The translations under genes were made by a program, and so were the position numbers. From Candidatus Flexicrinis proximus (GTDB lineage: Bacteria > Chloroflexota > Anaerolineae > Aggregatilineales > Phototrophicaceae): a stretch of 64,000 bases of DNA. The stretch lies in assembly GCA_016712885.1 (NCBI GenBank), contig JADJQF010000033.1:496001-560000 (forward strand), given 5' to 3'. Below, piece after piece: positions 1 to 12,730 of this stretch (position 1 is the stretch's first letter; each line of letters starts with the position of its first letter). The notes under the pieces were generated by a model that worked only from the letters and a program-made list of their open reading frames with translations, was not told the origin of the DNA and made no database searches.

Positions 1-403
1 AGGGCGCGCCGGTGAAGTGCGAGCTTTGCGCCGTATACTGCATCAGTTCGATCGGGATTCCACTCGGGTCCGCCGTCCACGCCTGCCATGCGTTGTCCCC
101 GCCCAGCTTCTTGTCACCAATCGGCCAGCCTTTAGCGCGGATCGCGGCGATGGCACTGTCCAGATCTTCGACCTCGAAGCACAGGTGTTTCATCAGCGGC
201 CGGCCATTATCGACCTCGTGACCCTCGGTGGTGAAGACCTCGACATAGGTGTCGTTCCCGGCTTTAGCATAAAAGCCGAACAGGCTCCCGTTCTTGATGA
301 AGTCAAAGCCGCGTTCCATGCCCAGCACGCCGCAGTAGAACTGTTCCGCTGCCGCAAGGTCGTTTGCCAGGATATTGATATGGGCCAGTCGTTTCGTAAT
401 CAT
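1..403 (-). CDS. VOC family protein (glyoxalase/bleomycin-resistance fold), 3' end missing
   Basis: The frame opens at ATG 403 and is still open at the left window edge, so about 134 residues are visible and the C-terminus is cut off. It reads as a single vicinal-oxygen-chelate domain. The four positions that bind metal in glyoxalase I-like proteins are all occupied: H8 in the first strand, E55 in YVEVF, H73 in KHLCFEV and E119 in IELMQY. This suggests a metal-dependent lyase or isomerase close to lactoylglutathione lyase or methylmalonyl-CoA epimerase. The substrate cannot be read from sequence. The downstream neighbour on the same strand is outside the window; upstream lies a recombinase gene whose stop is 31 bases away. 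Confidence 0.85.
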   Translation of the reverse strand, partial: MITKRLAHINILANDLAAAEQFYCGVLGMERGFDFIKNGSLFGFYAKAGNDTYVEVFTTEGHEVDNGRPLMKHLCFEVEDLDSAIAAIRAKGWPIGDKKLGGDNAWQAWTADPSGIPIELMQYTAQSSHFTGAP

Positions 404-433
404 CCAAGTCCTCTTCGGTTTCCTATAATGCTT

Positions 434-1498
434 CTACTCAAATCCGGGAAAGTCCGGGAAAATATCGTCCAGCCCGGCCAGGATGTCGCTCATCATCAGC
501 GCTCCCTCGTTGGGAAGCTGTAGTCCCTTGATATAGCGCTCGGTGACCGCGACGTTGCTGTGACGTAGCAGACGGCTGATCGTGTCGATCGGCACTTTCG
601 CCTCGTATAGGGCGCCTGCAACTGACCGCCTCAGGTCATGCGGCGCCACCGTGCCGACTCCGGCCTGTTTTGCCGAAGCATCGACCAGCAGCAGGATGCC
701 TTCAGGCGTCACGCCTCCCTTGCTGATGCGGCCTCCCTTCCAAACCCGCCGGACCAGCATCGACTCCTGAAAGACGCCCTTGGTTACCGGAACGCACAGG
801 CGGCGCCACGCTTCGAGCGCGGTGACCACTGGCCGCGGCACGTCGAGGCCGGCAACCTTTCGGCCCTTGCCGTGGACTTTCAGGACAACGCGGTTGTTCT
901 GTAGGGACAGGTCGCCCCAGCGGGCAACGGCCAGCTCCTCGCGGCGCAGCGCCATCGTACAGAGGATGCTCATCACGACCAGGTTACGCGCCGCCTGAGT
1001 CGGGGTCGTGGCGATCTGCGTCGAGGCGATAATCATCGCCCTGAGCTGGAGAGGCGACAGCCAGCGGCCGGTGCGTTGGCCCGACTCGGCCTTCGGTGTC
1101 TTTACCCGCGCGAGGGTTGCGGCGGTCAGATCGTTGATCCACCCCGCTTCGGCTAGCAGATCGCCCAGTGTCACGACCGCCGCCCGTGCCTGATTGATGC
1201 CTTGTTTGCTGTGGTTGCGCCGGATCAGCATCCCGAGCCAGGCCCGGAGCTGTTGTGCCGATAAGGTGGCCTGCAAAAGCTGAACCGGCAGGTGGGTCAT
1301 GCGCTCGGCCCGCTCGGCAAGGTCGATACTTGCCCGCCAGCCCGCCAGATCGACCAGCAGCGTCTCGATCCACCGGAAATAAGCGCGTTCGGTGTGGCGG
1401 CTGCTGGCGCGGCCGGGCAGTACCGCCGCCAGGTTGAACGTCAGCGGGCGCTGCTCGCGCGAGAGCGGATTGTCGTCACGCCGGACGAGGTTGCTCAC
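434..1498 (-). CDS. Tyrosine recombinase / phage-type integrase (XerD-like)
   Basis: A 354-residue site-specific recombinase. The N-terminal part (about 30-125) matches a core-binding SAM-like domain, and the C-terminal catalytic domain carries the full set of active residues: R185 in ALRREEL, a Lys near 211-213 in GKGRK, H287 and R290 in PHDLRRS, H313 in LLRHS and Y322 in ERYIKG. The protein should therefore be active. The start is GTG 1498 with GGAGG nine bases upstream. No excisionase, phage gene, tRNA or integron attC site is visible nearby, so it could belong to a decayed mobile element or be a stand-alone chromosomal recombinase. The protein is slightly longer than XerC/XerD (about 300 residues), with a long N-terminus. 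Confidence 0.88.
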   Translation of the reverse strand: MSNLVRRDDNPLSREQRPLTFNLAAVLPGRASSRHTERAYFRWIETLLVDLAGWRASIDLAERAERMTHLPVQLLQATLSAQQLRAWLGMLIRRNHSKQGINQARAAVVTLGDLLAEAGWINDLTAATLARVKTPKAESGQRTGRWLSPLQLRAMIIASTQIATTPTQAARNLVVMSILCTMALRREELAVARWGDLSLQNNRVVLKVHGKGRKVAGLDVPRPVVTALEAWRRLCVPVTKGVFQESMLVRRVWKGGRISKGGVTPEGILLLVDASAKQAGVGTVAPHDLRRSVAGALYEAKVPIDTISRLLRHSNVAVTERYIKGLQLPNEGALMMSDILAGLDDIFPDFPGFE

Positions 1499-1586
1499 CT
1501 GAAATTGCCTCCACTACGGCGGGACGTTCGCTGAATGCGCGCTCCGCAAGCCACTGTCCGTCTGACGCCAGATCAAACGCGCCGGA

Positions 1587-3035
1587 CTACCGCGCCGCCA
1601 GCAGGTCGAGCAGGTCAATCTGCGTCAGGATACCGATTGGTCGCTTGTCATCGCCATCATTTTCGGTGACCAGCGCGATCTTGTTAGACGTGAAGACGCT
1701 CATCACACTTTCGACTGGCGTGTTGGGCAGGAGCGTAAGCACTGACGGGTCGATCACCCCGGCATCTTTGATCGGACGGCGCGCGGCATCGGAACCCGAC
1801 TCGCGCAGCAGGAAACTGAGCAGGCCGACTTCATTGACCAGCCCGACCAGTTGGCCGCGCTCGCCGACTACCGGGAGTTGCGAGATGTCCGCGCTCTTGA
1901 GTTTGGCGACCACATCGCCGACCGGGTCGGTATCGAGTGCCGTCACCAGCGCCGTCTGCGGTTTGCGTGCCAGCACCGTCGCAACGGTTACGTCCGCCCA
2001 ATCCGACTCCAGGAAGCGGTGCTCACGCATCCAATTGTCGTCAAAAACCTTGCTCAGATAGCGCGAGCCGCTGTCTGGCAGCAGCACCACGACCAGTTTA
2101 TCGGGGCCGAGATCCCTGTCGGCGGCGTAGCGGATCGCGCCGGCCACGGCCGAACCGGAGGACATGCCGCCGAAGATCCCTTCTTCGCGGACAAGGCGGC
2201 GGGTCATCAGCATCGTTTCCTTATCGGATACCTTCACCATGTCGTCGATCACGCTGAAATCGTAGTTCGACGGGATGAAATCCTCGCCGATGCCTTCCGT
2301 TTTGTAGACATGTGCGTCGGTGAACTTCCCGGTATAGAACGCGTCGTACAGGATCGAGCCAATCGGGTCGATGCCGACCACCTGCACTTTCGGGTTGACC
2401 TGCTTCAGGTACTTACCTACGCCGCAGATCGTCCCGCCGGTGCCCATGCCGGCGACGAATACGTCGATCTGCCCCGCCGTCTGCCGCCAGATTTCAGGCC
2501 CGGTGGCATCGAAGTGCGAGAGCGGATTGATCGGGTTGTGATACTGGTTAGCCAGGATGCTGTTGGGCGTATCCGCATGGATCTGCCGGGCGACGCTGTA
2601 GTAGCTGCGCGGGTCTTCCGGCTCGACGTTTGTCGGCGTGACGACCACTCGTGCGCCATAGGCACGCAGCACGCGGATCTTCTCCTCGCTCATCTTGTCG
2701 GGCATGACAAAGACGCACTTATAGCCTTTGAGCGTGGCGGCGATGGCAAGACCGACGCCGGTATTGCCGCTGGTGGCTTCGACGACCGTGCCGCCGGGCT
2801 TGAGCAGTCCGTTGCGCTCGGCATCGTCAATGATCGTGATACCGATGCGGTCTTTTACCGAGCCGCCGGGGTTGAAGTATTCGACTTTTGCGACGATCTG
2901 GCAGCGCAGTCCGCGCGCGAGACGGTTGAGACGGACCAAGGGTGTATTGCCCAGGGTGCCGAGGATATTGTCATGGATTTGCGGCACAACGGGAAAATCG
3001 GAATGTACGGCCTCGCTTAAGGGCGCAAAGGTCAT
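1587..3035 (-). CDS. cbs: Cystathionine beta-synthase (PLP enzyme with C-terminal CBS pair)
   Basis: A 482-residue fold-type II PLP enzyme that condenses homocysteine with serine, or acts as an O-acetylserine sulfhydrylase-like synthase, in sulfur amino acid metabolism. The PLP lysine is K61 in GGSVKDR, the substrate loop TSGNTG is at 88-93 and the phosphate loop GTGGT at 198-202. Residues about 350-410 and 425-480 form two CBS domains, the arrangement of regulated CBS rather than plain CysK/CysM (about 310 residues). In some relatives the CBS pair binds adenosyl ligands. The enzyme is cytosolic. It stands alone, with 136 bases to the next gene upstream on the same strand. Plain cysteine synthase activity cannot be excluded. 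Confidence 0.93.
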   Translation of the reverse strand: MTFAPLSEAVHSDFPVVPQIHDNILGTLGNTPLVRLNRLARGLRCQIVAKVEYFNPGGSVKDRIGITIIDDAERNGLLKPGGTVVEATSGNTGVGLAIAATLKGYKCVFVMPDKMSEEKIRVLRAYGARVVVTPTNVEPEDPRSYYSVARQIHADTPNSILANQYHNPINPLSHFDATGPEIWRQTAGQIDVFVAGMGTGGTICGVGKYLKQVNPKVQVVGIDPIGSILYDAFYTGKFTDAHVYKTEGIGEDFIPSNYDFSVIDDMVKVSDKETMLMTRRLVREEGIFGGMSSGSAVAGAIRYAADRDLGPDKLVVVLLPDSGSRYLSKVFDDNWMREHRFLESDWADVTVATVLARKPQTALVTALDTDPVGDVVAKLKSADISQLPVVGERGQLVGLVNEVGLLSFLLRESGSDAARRPIKDAGVIDPSVLTLLPNTPVESVMSVFTSNKIALVTENDGDDKRPIGILTQIDLLDLLAAR

Positions 3036-3171
3036 GGAAATATCTCCAACAGCTAACGGGATATCTGGCTATTGTACAACAGGTGGGAAGCCACCGCGTG
3101 TGCGTGATGCGGTTGCTGAAGACGGTCTTTCGGTTTCGCCGGTCCGATCAGCCAAGTAGCGCACAACGCAG

Positions 3172-4200
3172 CTAAAACGATAGGCTTCGCGCCAGCCTAT
3201 CCGCCGCGTCGATCCGCTCCCCTGGCTCGAACATTAGCGTGAACCAGTGCATCGAGCCGCGCTTCGTTTCGTCCCCGACTGCATCCGTCAGGAGAATCGT
3301 CTCACCGAACGATCCGATATCCTGCATCGCCCATTCGTAGCGGTAATAGGCAAGCGCGAGCCGGTCGATTTCCGCCGCGCCGTAACCTTCCATGAACAGT
3401 GTGTCCTCGACGGTTGGGCTGTCTGGATCACCATCGAGGATGAAGACGAAGTCGCGCTCTTTCGGGGCGAGAATGGGTTGATCCCAGTCGACCACATGCA
3501 AGCGGCCGTTCGGTTCGCGCAGCAGGTTGCCTTTGTGGATGTCGGCGTGACATAACACGAAGGTCGGTCGCCTCGCTTCCAGCATCCGGCCAATTGCTTT
3601 GGCGCGCTCGTGTACACGGCTGATCACGTCTTGATTCGTCAACCAGAAGTCGGCGAACTGCCGGTCATAGGCATTGTCGAATTCGCGGTCTCCCATCAGC
3701 GCGTGGATGTGGTGGATGGCATCGCTGTATCGGGCGTTCGGCGTGAAGGTCTCGCGGGGGAGTGTATCCGCGATGTCGCCATCGATCGGCGCGGCGTGGA
3801 TGCGCCGTAGGATGCCGCCAAAATCGCGCCACAGTGCCGGGGTCAGCGTCATGCTGTAGTGACCTTCGCCTTCGATGAAGGGATAGAGCAGGGCGGCGTG
3901 ACGCTCAACCTCGCCCCACCGCCGTCCCGTAATTGTCGGGAGCGGCGCAACGGCTTCCGGCACACCCGCTGCGTTAAGCATCCGTGGCACGCTCACGCTC
4001 AGGGGATTGAGCGGCGCGAACCGGACCTTGAGGAAATAGGCACGCCTATCGCGGTCTGTTACGCGGTACACCGCAGCGCTGAAATCATAACCGAGCGGCA
4101 GAAACTCGATCGAGCCGGCCTCGATGCCGTAATCGCGGCGCAGGCACGCGGCGAGCGCCCCGTCTGCAATCTCTGGTCTTTCTAGCATCCGCACCCTCAA
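3172..4200 (-). CDS. Aminoglycoside phosphotransferase-family kinase (APH fold)
   Basis: A 342-residue protein with an APH/choline-kinase fold. Visible motifs are the ATP lysine K58 in FLKVR, the catalytic loop HADIHKGN (H218, D220, N225) and the metal-binding DWD at 238-240. The N-terminal stretch LPLGYDFSAAVYRV resembles spectinomycin-type phosphotransferases (APH(9)) as I remember them, but environmental members of this family phosphorylate many small hydroxylated molecules. Drug resistance should not be assumed. It lies immediately after the rpoB terminator on the same strand, where rpoC would normally be, and is probably transcribed on its own. An internal ATG four codons into the frame is an alternative start. 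Confidence 0.82.
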   Translation of the reverse strand: MRVRMLERPEIADGALAACLRRDYGIEAGSIEFLPLGYDFSAAVYRVTDRDRRAYFLKVRFAPLNPLSVSVPRMLNAAGVPEAVAPLPTITGRRWGEVERHAALLYPFIEGEGHYSMTLTPALWRDFGGILRRIHAAPIDGDIADTLPRETFTPNARYSDAIHHIHALMGDREFDNAYDRQFADFWLTNQDVISRVHERAKAIGRMLEARRPTFVLCHADIHKGNLLREPNGRLHVVDWDQPILAPKERDFVFILDGDPDSPTVEDTLFMEGYGAAEIDRLALAYYRYEWAMQDIGSFGETILLTDAVGDETKRGSMHWFTLMFEPGERIDAADRLARSLSF

Positions 4201-4240
4201 ACGAACTCACGTTGCAGGCTAGTTTATCTGACGCCGAACG

Positions 4241-4269
4241 AAAAAGGACGGCCAGATGGCCGCCCTTTT
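4241..4269 (-). terminator. Rho-independent terminator of rpoB
   Basis: Arms 4243-4253 and 4258-4268 form an 11-bp stem with one G-U pair and a four-base loop. On the minus strand the stem is followed by a T-rich run. It lies 28 bases beyond the rpoB stop and separates rpoB from the phosphotransferase gene. Confidence 0.85.
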
Positions 4270-4296
4270 CGTGTGTCTGATTGTCGCTGCGTCGCC

Positions 4297-8253
<3,957 letters not shown>

Positions 8254-8283
8254 TCTGCTGCTCCTCTTGGTTGGCGAACGCTG

Positions 8284-8298
8284 CACCGGGAACCGGTG
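8284..8298 (-). promoter_or_regulatory. Hairpin just upstream of the rpoB ribosome binding site
   Basis: Perfect 6-bp stem CACCGG/CCGGTG with a three-base loop in the rpoB leader, 18 bases upstream of the AGGAG sequence. It covers the alternative GTG start at 8286, which argues against that start. A translational role is possible but not shown. Confidence 0.5.
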
Positions 8299-8327
8299 AG
8301 GTATTTACGCCAATGGGTAGAGACGAC

Positions 8328-8352
8328 AAAATGCCTTTCCTAAAGGAAGGCA
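8328..8352 (-). promoter_or_regulatory. Attenuator-like hairpin in the rpoB leader
   Basis: On the minus strand the leader contains an 8-9 bp stem (arms 8332-8340 and 8345-8352, one bulged base) with a TTTA loop, followed directly by TTTT. It sits between the rpoB promoter and the start codon, so it could act as a weak intrinsic terminator that limits rpoB readthrough. The T-run is short, so confidence is limited. Confidence 0.45.
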
Positions 8353-8434
8353 GTCGCAAGATGGAGAATGAAGAAGATATGGACGCCTTTTCTCCCGCTG
8401 GTCCACGCCACCATTGGGAAGTTGCGTAAGTGGT

Positions 8435-8464
8435 ATTTTAGTCCAATGTGGCGTTCTATGTCAA
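8435..8464 (-). promoter_or_regulatory. rpoB promoter
   Basis: Minus-strand TTGACA (8459-8464), 18-base spacer and TAAAAT (8435-8440), a near-consensus housekeeping sigma promoter. Transcription would start near 8428, giving a leader of about 175 nt with two hairpins before rpoB. Confidence 0.8.
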
Positions 8465-8590
8465 GCGCGCTGCTCAGGTTGCCGCGTGGATCGTCGCCGG
8501 ACGCGGTGCGGTTGTGCGGTTTCGTCGTCAGTGTGGGCAATTGACGGTATATTTCCAGTGTGATCGGGTGTCCGGGTCTTCGAGTCGAAA

Positions 8591-9349
8591 ATGCGAATCG
8601 CTGTTATTTCCGATATCCACGGCAACGCGCTCGCCTTCGAAAAGGTGATTGCCGAGATCAAACGCGAGGCGTTTGACCAGGTTGTCTGCCTTGGCGACGC
8701 CGTACAGGGCGGGCCGCAGCCGGCAGAGACGGTCGCGCTGCTGCGGGACCTAGGCTGGCCGGTGGTGATGGGCAATGCGGACGAGTGGCTGCTCTCCGGC
8801 GTAGAGACCGGACGCGACCCGATCCCCGACTCCCGCTTGCGCAAGCTCCAGCGCATCCGCGAGTGGTCGCTCTCCCGGCTGTCCGCCGCGGACCGCGCCT
8901 TCATCGCAGCCTTCCGCCAGATCGTCGAAATCCCCCTCGACAGCGGGCGCAACCTGCTGTGTTTTCACGGGTCGCCGGGGTCGTTTGACGACATCCTGCT
9001 GCCCACGACCTCCGAAGCGGAATTTCAGTCGCATCTCGCGCCGTACCTGCCGAATATCATGTGCGGCGGTCATACGCACTTGCCGCACGTCAGGCGGATC
9101 GGCTCCAGCGACAGTTTCTACTTCAATCCAGGGAGCGTTGGGCTGGCTTACAGCCATGAGCAGTCAGGCGACCGGTTCCGTACCGACTCGTGGGCAGAAT
9201 ACGCCATTTTGACCGCAGACCGGGGGCGGTTTGCACTGGAATTCAGGCGTGTGCCTTACGAGCCGGTCGCAATTATCGAAGTCTATCGGTCGAGCGGCAG
9301 GCCTTACGCGAACGAGCCCATCGCGCAGTACGGGGCGTTAGGCATGTGA
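8591..9349 (+). CDS. Metallophosphoesterase (calcineurin-like, YfcE/MJ0936-type)
   Basis: A 252-residue cytosolic phosphoesterase with a complete dimetal site: D8 and H10 in SDIHGN, D36 in LGDAVQGG, N62 in GNAD, H126 in CFHGSPG and H161/H163 in GGHTH. The late NPGSVG motif is typical of single-domain bacterial phosphodiesterases of this type, which cleave phosphomono- or diesters; the natural substrate is unknown. The ATG at 8591 has no strong ribosome binding site. The gene is divergent from rpoB, and its last 12 bases overlap the end of a small convergent membrane-protein gene. Confidence 0.88.
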   Translation: MRIAVISDIHGNALAFEKVIAEIKREAFDQVVCLGDAVQGGPQPAETVALLRDLGWPVVMGNADEWLLSGVETGRDPIPDSRLRKLQRIREWSLSRLSAADRAFIAAFRQIVEIPLDSGRNLLCFHGSPGSFDDILLPTTSEAEFQSHLAPYLPNIMCGGHTHLPHVRRIGSSDSFYFNPGSVGLAYSHEQSGDRFRTDSWAEYAILTADRGRFALEFRRVPYEPVAIIEVYRSSGRPYANEPIAQYGALGM

Positions 9350-9496
9350 GTGCGGGAAGATGACGCTGCTCCAGTAGAGGCATGCTGCCAGCGCCACGAG
9401 CGATACGACGAACATCAGCGCCGGGTCAAGCATCGGTGTGATCAGCAGGAACAACGCGGCAAGCACAATCAGGATTTCATCGTGGCGGGTAAACAT
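9338..9496 (-). CDS. Small two-helix membrane protein (52 aa)
   Basis: A short frame beginning MFTRHDEILIVLAALFLLIT at ATG 9496 and ending at TAA 9338. AAAGGA lies eight bases before the start, a good ribosome binding site. Residues about 7-22 and 25-48 are strongly hydrophobic, separated by a short turn (TPMLDP), so it should be a hairpin of two membrane helices. I recognise no family. It is convergent with and slightly overlaps the metallophosphoesterase gene. The combination of start, ribosome site, stop and hydrophobic pattern makes it a credible gene despite its size. Confidence 0.65.
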   Translation of the reverse strand: MFTRHDEILIVLAALFLLITPMLDPALMFVVSLVALAACLYWSSVIFPHSHA

Positions 9497-9612
9497 GGAA
9501 TCCGTCCTTTCGAACGAACCGCGACTACTAGCTTAATTATACGCCTACTCTGGGCTGTTGACCCTGCAATCCGTCATGCCATACCGCGTAAATGGTCATA
9601 GCCGGTCCGGCA

Positions 9613-10401
9613 TCAGTTCAGGAAGCGCGGCAGGTAGAAATTGAGCGCGTGGAGCGGTGCGCTGTCGCTTGCCGTCAAGGTCGTCTGCTGCGTGTCTGGC
9701 CGTGCCAGCAGGACATCGTACTGACCGAGCACGCTTGTCCCGTCAGCGCTTACCACTTCTCCTGCGCCGTCTGTGATGTAGACAAACAAGTCCTCATCGG
9801 GGCGGGGTAGTTCGAGCGTTGTGCTGCCGCCGGCGTCGATCGTGACCGCGCTGAGGCTGCCCGTCATGTGCTGTACTAGCGGCGAACCATCCCCGATCAG
9901 GCTGTGGACCGTCGCGTCGCCAACACGGCGCTTCGGCACATCTGACCGCCCGACCTGCTGGTAATGCGGCTGGATTCCCCGTGAGCTGCGGTCGGCAACA
10001 TACCAGATTTGGATCACGCGCGCCTTCTCGTCCGACAGGTTCAGTTCCTGGTGTTCGATATAGTCGCCCGCAAACATGCGCTGGATTTCCCCTGCGCCAA
10101 TCACGCCTTTACCGCCGGTGGTGTCCTCGTGATACAGCTCACCCTCCAGCACCCAGGTGTAGATTTCGAGGGAGCGGTGCGGGTGCCACGTGAAGCCGTT
10201 GCGCGGCGCGATCTGGGTCATGTGCGCGGTGAGCATTCCGCTCAGCCGCTGCAGCGGACTCCAGCCGCCGACTGCGAAATGCGAATACAGCCAGTGGACC
10301 GGGTTGATCGTCGGAAACACCCCGGCAGGAAAGTGCTGTAAGGCTTGATCGCGTACAAAGTTTGGCGCAATCTGGGTATTCTGAAGTGCGAAAGGGAGCA
10401 T
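9613..10401 (-). CDS. Pirin family protein
   Basis: A bicupin of 262 residues from ATG 10401. The iron site of pirins is preserved: H73 and H75 in the HPHR motif, H117 and E119 in EHQEL. The block around TWVLEGELYHEDTTGG matches the first cupin, and the second cupin ends near the C-terminus. Family members include transcription cofactors and quercetin dioxygenases, so the role here is open. The frame continues upstream, but that would run into the GlcG-like gene, so I prefer the internal ATG. It is the last gene of a likely minus-strand operon with a histidine kinase and a GlcG/HbpS-like protein. Confidence 0.88.
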   Translation of the reverse strand: MLPFALQNTQIAPNFVRDQALQHFPAGVFPTINPVHWLYSHFAVGGWSPLQRLSGMLTAHMTQIAPRNGFTWHPHRSLEIYTWVLEGELYHEDTTGGKGVIGAGEIQRMFAGDYIEHQELNLSDEKARVIQIWYVADRSSRGIQPHYQQVGRSDVPKRRVGDATVHSLIGDGSPLVQHMTGSLSAVTIDAGGSTTLELPRPDEDLFVYITDGAGEVVSADGTSVLGQYDVLLARPDTQQTTLTASDSAPLHALNFYLPRFLN

Positions 10402-10474
10402 TGGGAGTTGTCCATGCTGATAAACGGACGTTCGTCCAGTTATGTGAGCATAGACGCGCGTGCCGGATGCCGTA

Positions 10475-10882
10475 TTACCCCAGTGCCGCGATCCCCAGCG
10501 TCGCCAGGCGCATGTCTTCCTCTTCAGGCAGTCCACTCACGCCGACGGCCCCGACCACGCTGCCTCCTGCGAGTACCGGGATGCCGCCGCCCCAGCTGAC
10601 GTAGCGCAGTTCGCCGAAGTTGGTCATCGGGAAGCCGCCCTCGCGCGAGAGTTCTCCCAGGCGTTTGGACGGGATGCCCTCTCGGGCCGCCGTATAGGCT
10701 TTGTTGATCGCGATCGTAATCGAAGGCAGCCGGCAGCCGTCTGTACGCAGAAACGCCAGGAGTTCGCCGTGGGGGTCGACAACGGCGACCGCAGCGCCCT
10801 GGCTTGTGCGTTCGAGTTCGGCGCCGATCGCCGCGATGATGATCTGCGCGTCCTTGTGTGACAGTTCAGTGATCTGGCGCAT
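10475..10882 (-). CDS. GlcG/HbpS-family heme-binding-like protein
   Basis: A 135-residue single-domain protein of the GlcG/HbpS (DUF336) family, recognised by AVAVVDPHGELLAFLR near the N-terminus, the NKAYTA segment, and GGIPVLAGGSVVGAVGVSG near the C-terminus. Family members bind heme or cobalamin-like ligands or act as accessory proteins of oxidation pathways. In Streptomyces, HbpS feeds redox signals to a sensor kinase. Here the gene starts 12 bases after a PAS histidine kinase stop, so a sensor/accessory partnership is a reasonable inference. Confidence 0.85.
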   Translation of the reverse strand: MRQITELSHKDAQIIIAAIGAELERTSQGAAVAVVDPHGELLAFLRTDGCRLPSITIAINKAYTAAREGIPSKRLGELSREGGFPMTNFGELRYVSWGGGIPVLAGGSVVGAVGVSGLPEEEDMRLATLGIAALG

Positions 10883-10894
10883 TGCGGGTCCTTA

Positions 10895-12532
10895 TCAGGT
10901 GGCGGGAAGGGTAATGGTAACGGTTGTGCCTGAACCGGGCTGACTCGAAATTGCCAGGCTTCCGTTGTGGCGGTCGACAATCTTCTGAACAATCGGCAGA
11001 CCCAGGCCGAATCCGGGCGTGGAATGTGCCGCGTCGAGCCGCCAGAAGCGGCGCATGACGTGTTCCATTTTATCGTAAGGAATGCCTATGCCGGTATCGC
11101 GGACCTCGATGGTCACCCCGTCAGGGCTTGATTGCGTGGCGACCGTCACCATTCCCCCGTCAGGCGTGAAGCGCACGGCATTGTCCAGCACATGCTCAAA
11201 GGCCAGACCCAACAGCTTCAGATCAGCGCTTACCTGCGGCACGTTGTCGTCGGGCAGCAGTTGGATGACCGGACCGGCCTTATTGTCCCCTTCGCGCATG
11301 ACCGCGATGATCTCCCGCAGCAAGGCGTTGATGTCGGTAGGCGCAAAGTCTAATTCCACGCCGCTGTCCAGTTCAGCCATCGTCTGAAGCTGTTCGAGCA
11401 GGCGGGTAATCCGTTTGATTTGCGCGGCGGCCTGCGCGACGTGCGCCGCCCGTTTAGCCTCATCGGTTGCACGGGTAATGAGATAAATACTGGTACTGAT
11501 GACCGACAGTGGTGTGCGGAATTCATGCGATGTGTTCTGGATAAATTCGGTCAGAATCCGGACCTGCTGGCGTTCGGCGGCTAGCTCATATGCCTGGTGA
11601 TACGCCTGAAGCAGCTCGCTTTCGGTCTGTTTCATCTCGGTGATATCTGTCGCGACACCCAGAACCGCGGGTTCCTCGCGGCCGGGGAACTTGAGCAGCA
11701 TCTTGGCGGTCCGCAGGATGCGCTTGCGTCCCTCAGCATCTGTGAATTCCGATTCGGGAACGCTGAGCAGTTGCCCGGTTTCCAGAACCTGCCGGTCCTG
11801 AAGCGTGAACGCCTCAGCTTCGTCGGCGTTGATGCTCAACTCTTTGTCGGTCTTGCCGATGATTGCGTCGACTGTCGTGCCATACGCCTCGGCGCTGGCC
11901 TGGTTCGCCATCAGATAACGGCCTTCGGCATCCTTGACAAAGATCTCTAGCGGTGCCAGGTCGATGATCTGGCGCAGCAAGCGTTCACGGTCGCGTAGTT
12001 CCTGTTCGTCGCGCTTGCGCTGAGTGATGTCGCGAACCACGCTCTGGATATACTGTGGGCTGCCGTCCGCGCCGCGTACCAGTTGGGCCGTCACTTCGGC
12101 GGTGAACGTCTCCCCGGACTTCTTGCGGAACACCCGTTCAAAGGGCGCGTACATCTGGCCGTCCAGCAGGTTCTGCAGCACATTTGCGCTGGCATCCACA
12201 TTGGCCGATAGCTCACGAAACGAGTACGTGAGCAGTTCATCGGCCGGAAAACCGGTCAATTCGACGGCGCGATGGTTGATGGAGATGATTTGTCCGGATG
12301 GCGCGACAATGAAGACCGCGTCATGAACCTGTTCGAACAGGGTGCGGTACGCGCCGAGGAGCGGGTTGGCCGCCGTCTCGCGCACGCTGAGGGCATCGTC
12401 CAGCAGTCGTGAAATCCCCTCATCGGTAAACAGGCCGGCTGAGGTTAAGCGCTCTATAAGGTAATCCGGAAGACCTATTGGCGTTTTCAACGGATTTTGC
12501 GTTTCTAATAGGCAGTCCGAAAGGTACGTCAC
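10895..12532 (-). CDS. PAS-PAS sensor histidine kinase (no transmembrane segment)
   Basis: A 545-residue soluble kinase. Two PAS domains lie at about 60-172 and 185-300, followed by a HisKA dimerisation domain with phospho-acceptor H336 in NTSHEFRTPLS. The C-terminal HATPase domain (about 430-545) has the N box EHVLDNAVRF, the G1 box VRDTGIGIP and the G2 box GFGLGLP. It lacks membrane helices, so it probably senses a cytosolic or redox signal through PAS. No response regulator is encoded next to it. The start is GTG 12532. It heads an operon with the GlcG/HbpS-like gene (12-base gap) and pirin. Confidence 0.92.
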   Translation of the reverse strand: MTYLSDCLLETQNPLKTPIGLPDYLIERLTSAGLFTDEGISRLLDDALSVRETAANPLLGAYRTLFEQVHDAVFIVAPSGQIISINHRAVELTGFPADELLTYSFRELSANVDASANVLQNLLDGQMYAPFERVFRKKSGETFTAEVTAQLVRGADGSPQYIQSVVRDITQRKRDEQELRDRERLLRQIIDLAPLEIFVKDAEGRYLMANQASAEAYGTTVDAIIGKTDKELSINADEAEAFTLQDRQVLETGQLLSVPESEFTDAEGRKRILRTAKMLLKFPGREEPAVLGVATDITEMKQTESELLQAYHQAYELAAERQQVRILTEFIQNTSHEFRTPLSVISTSIYLITRATDEAKRAAHVAQAAAQIKRITRLLEQLQTMAELDSGVELDFAPTDINALLREIIAVMREGDNKAGPVIQLLPDDNVPQVSADLKLLGLAFEHVLDNAVRFTPDGGMVTVATQSSPDGVTIEVRDTGIGIPYDKMEHVMRRFWRLDAAHSTPGFGLGLPIVQKIVDRHNGSLAISSQPGSGTTVTITLPAT

Positions 12533-12730
12533 GCCTCACGGTTCTAACCCCGCGATTTCATGACGCTGTGACCACGACAAGTTTTCTGGCGCTGCGAAGA
12601 TTTTCAACATGAGTATAGCGGGTGTGCCAGCATTTTCACCGCAGTTCGGGGCACCCTTCCGCACGCCAATTCGCGTAAGTGTCAACATCAGCGGGTGGGG
12701 TCGCTGGATCCGCTCCGGAAATCCGCGGGA

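Noticed and set aside
434..1498. Integron or prophage around the tyrosine recombinase
   Set aside because: No attC-like sites, cassette array or phage genes are seen; the neighbours are ordinary metabolic genes.
1851..3020. 389-codon frame on the + strand inside cbs
   Set aside because: Antisense shadow of the PLP enzyme; composition is not protein-like.
8254..8286. GTG start of rpoB at 8286
   Set aside because: It has no ribosome site and lies in a hairpin; TTG 8253 has AGGAG at the right distance.
10402..10536. N-terminal extension of pirin
   Set aside because: It overlaps the GlcG-like gene and does not resemble pirin; ATG 10401 is the natural start.
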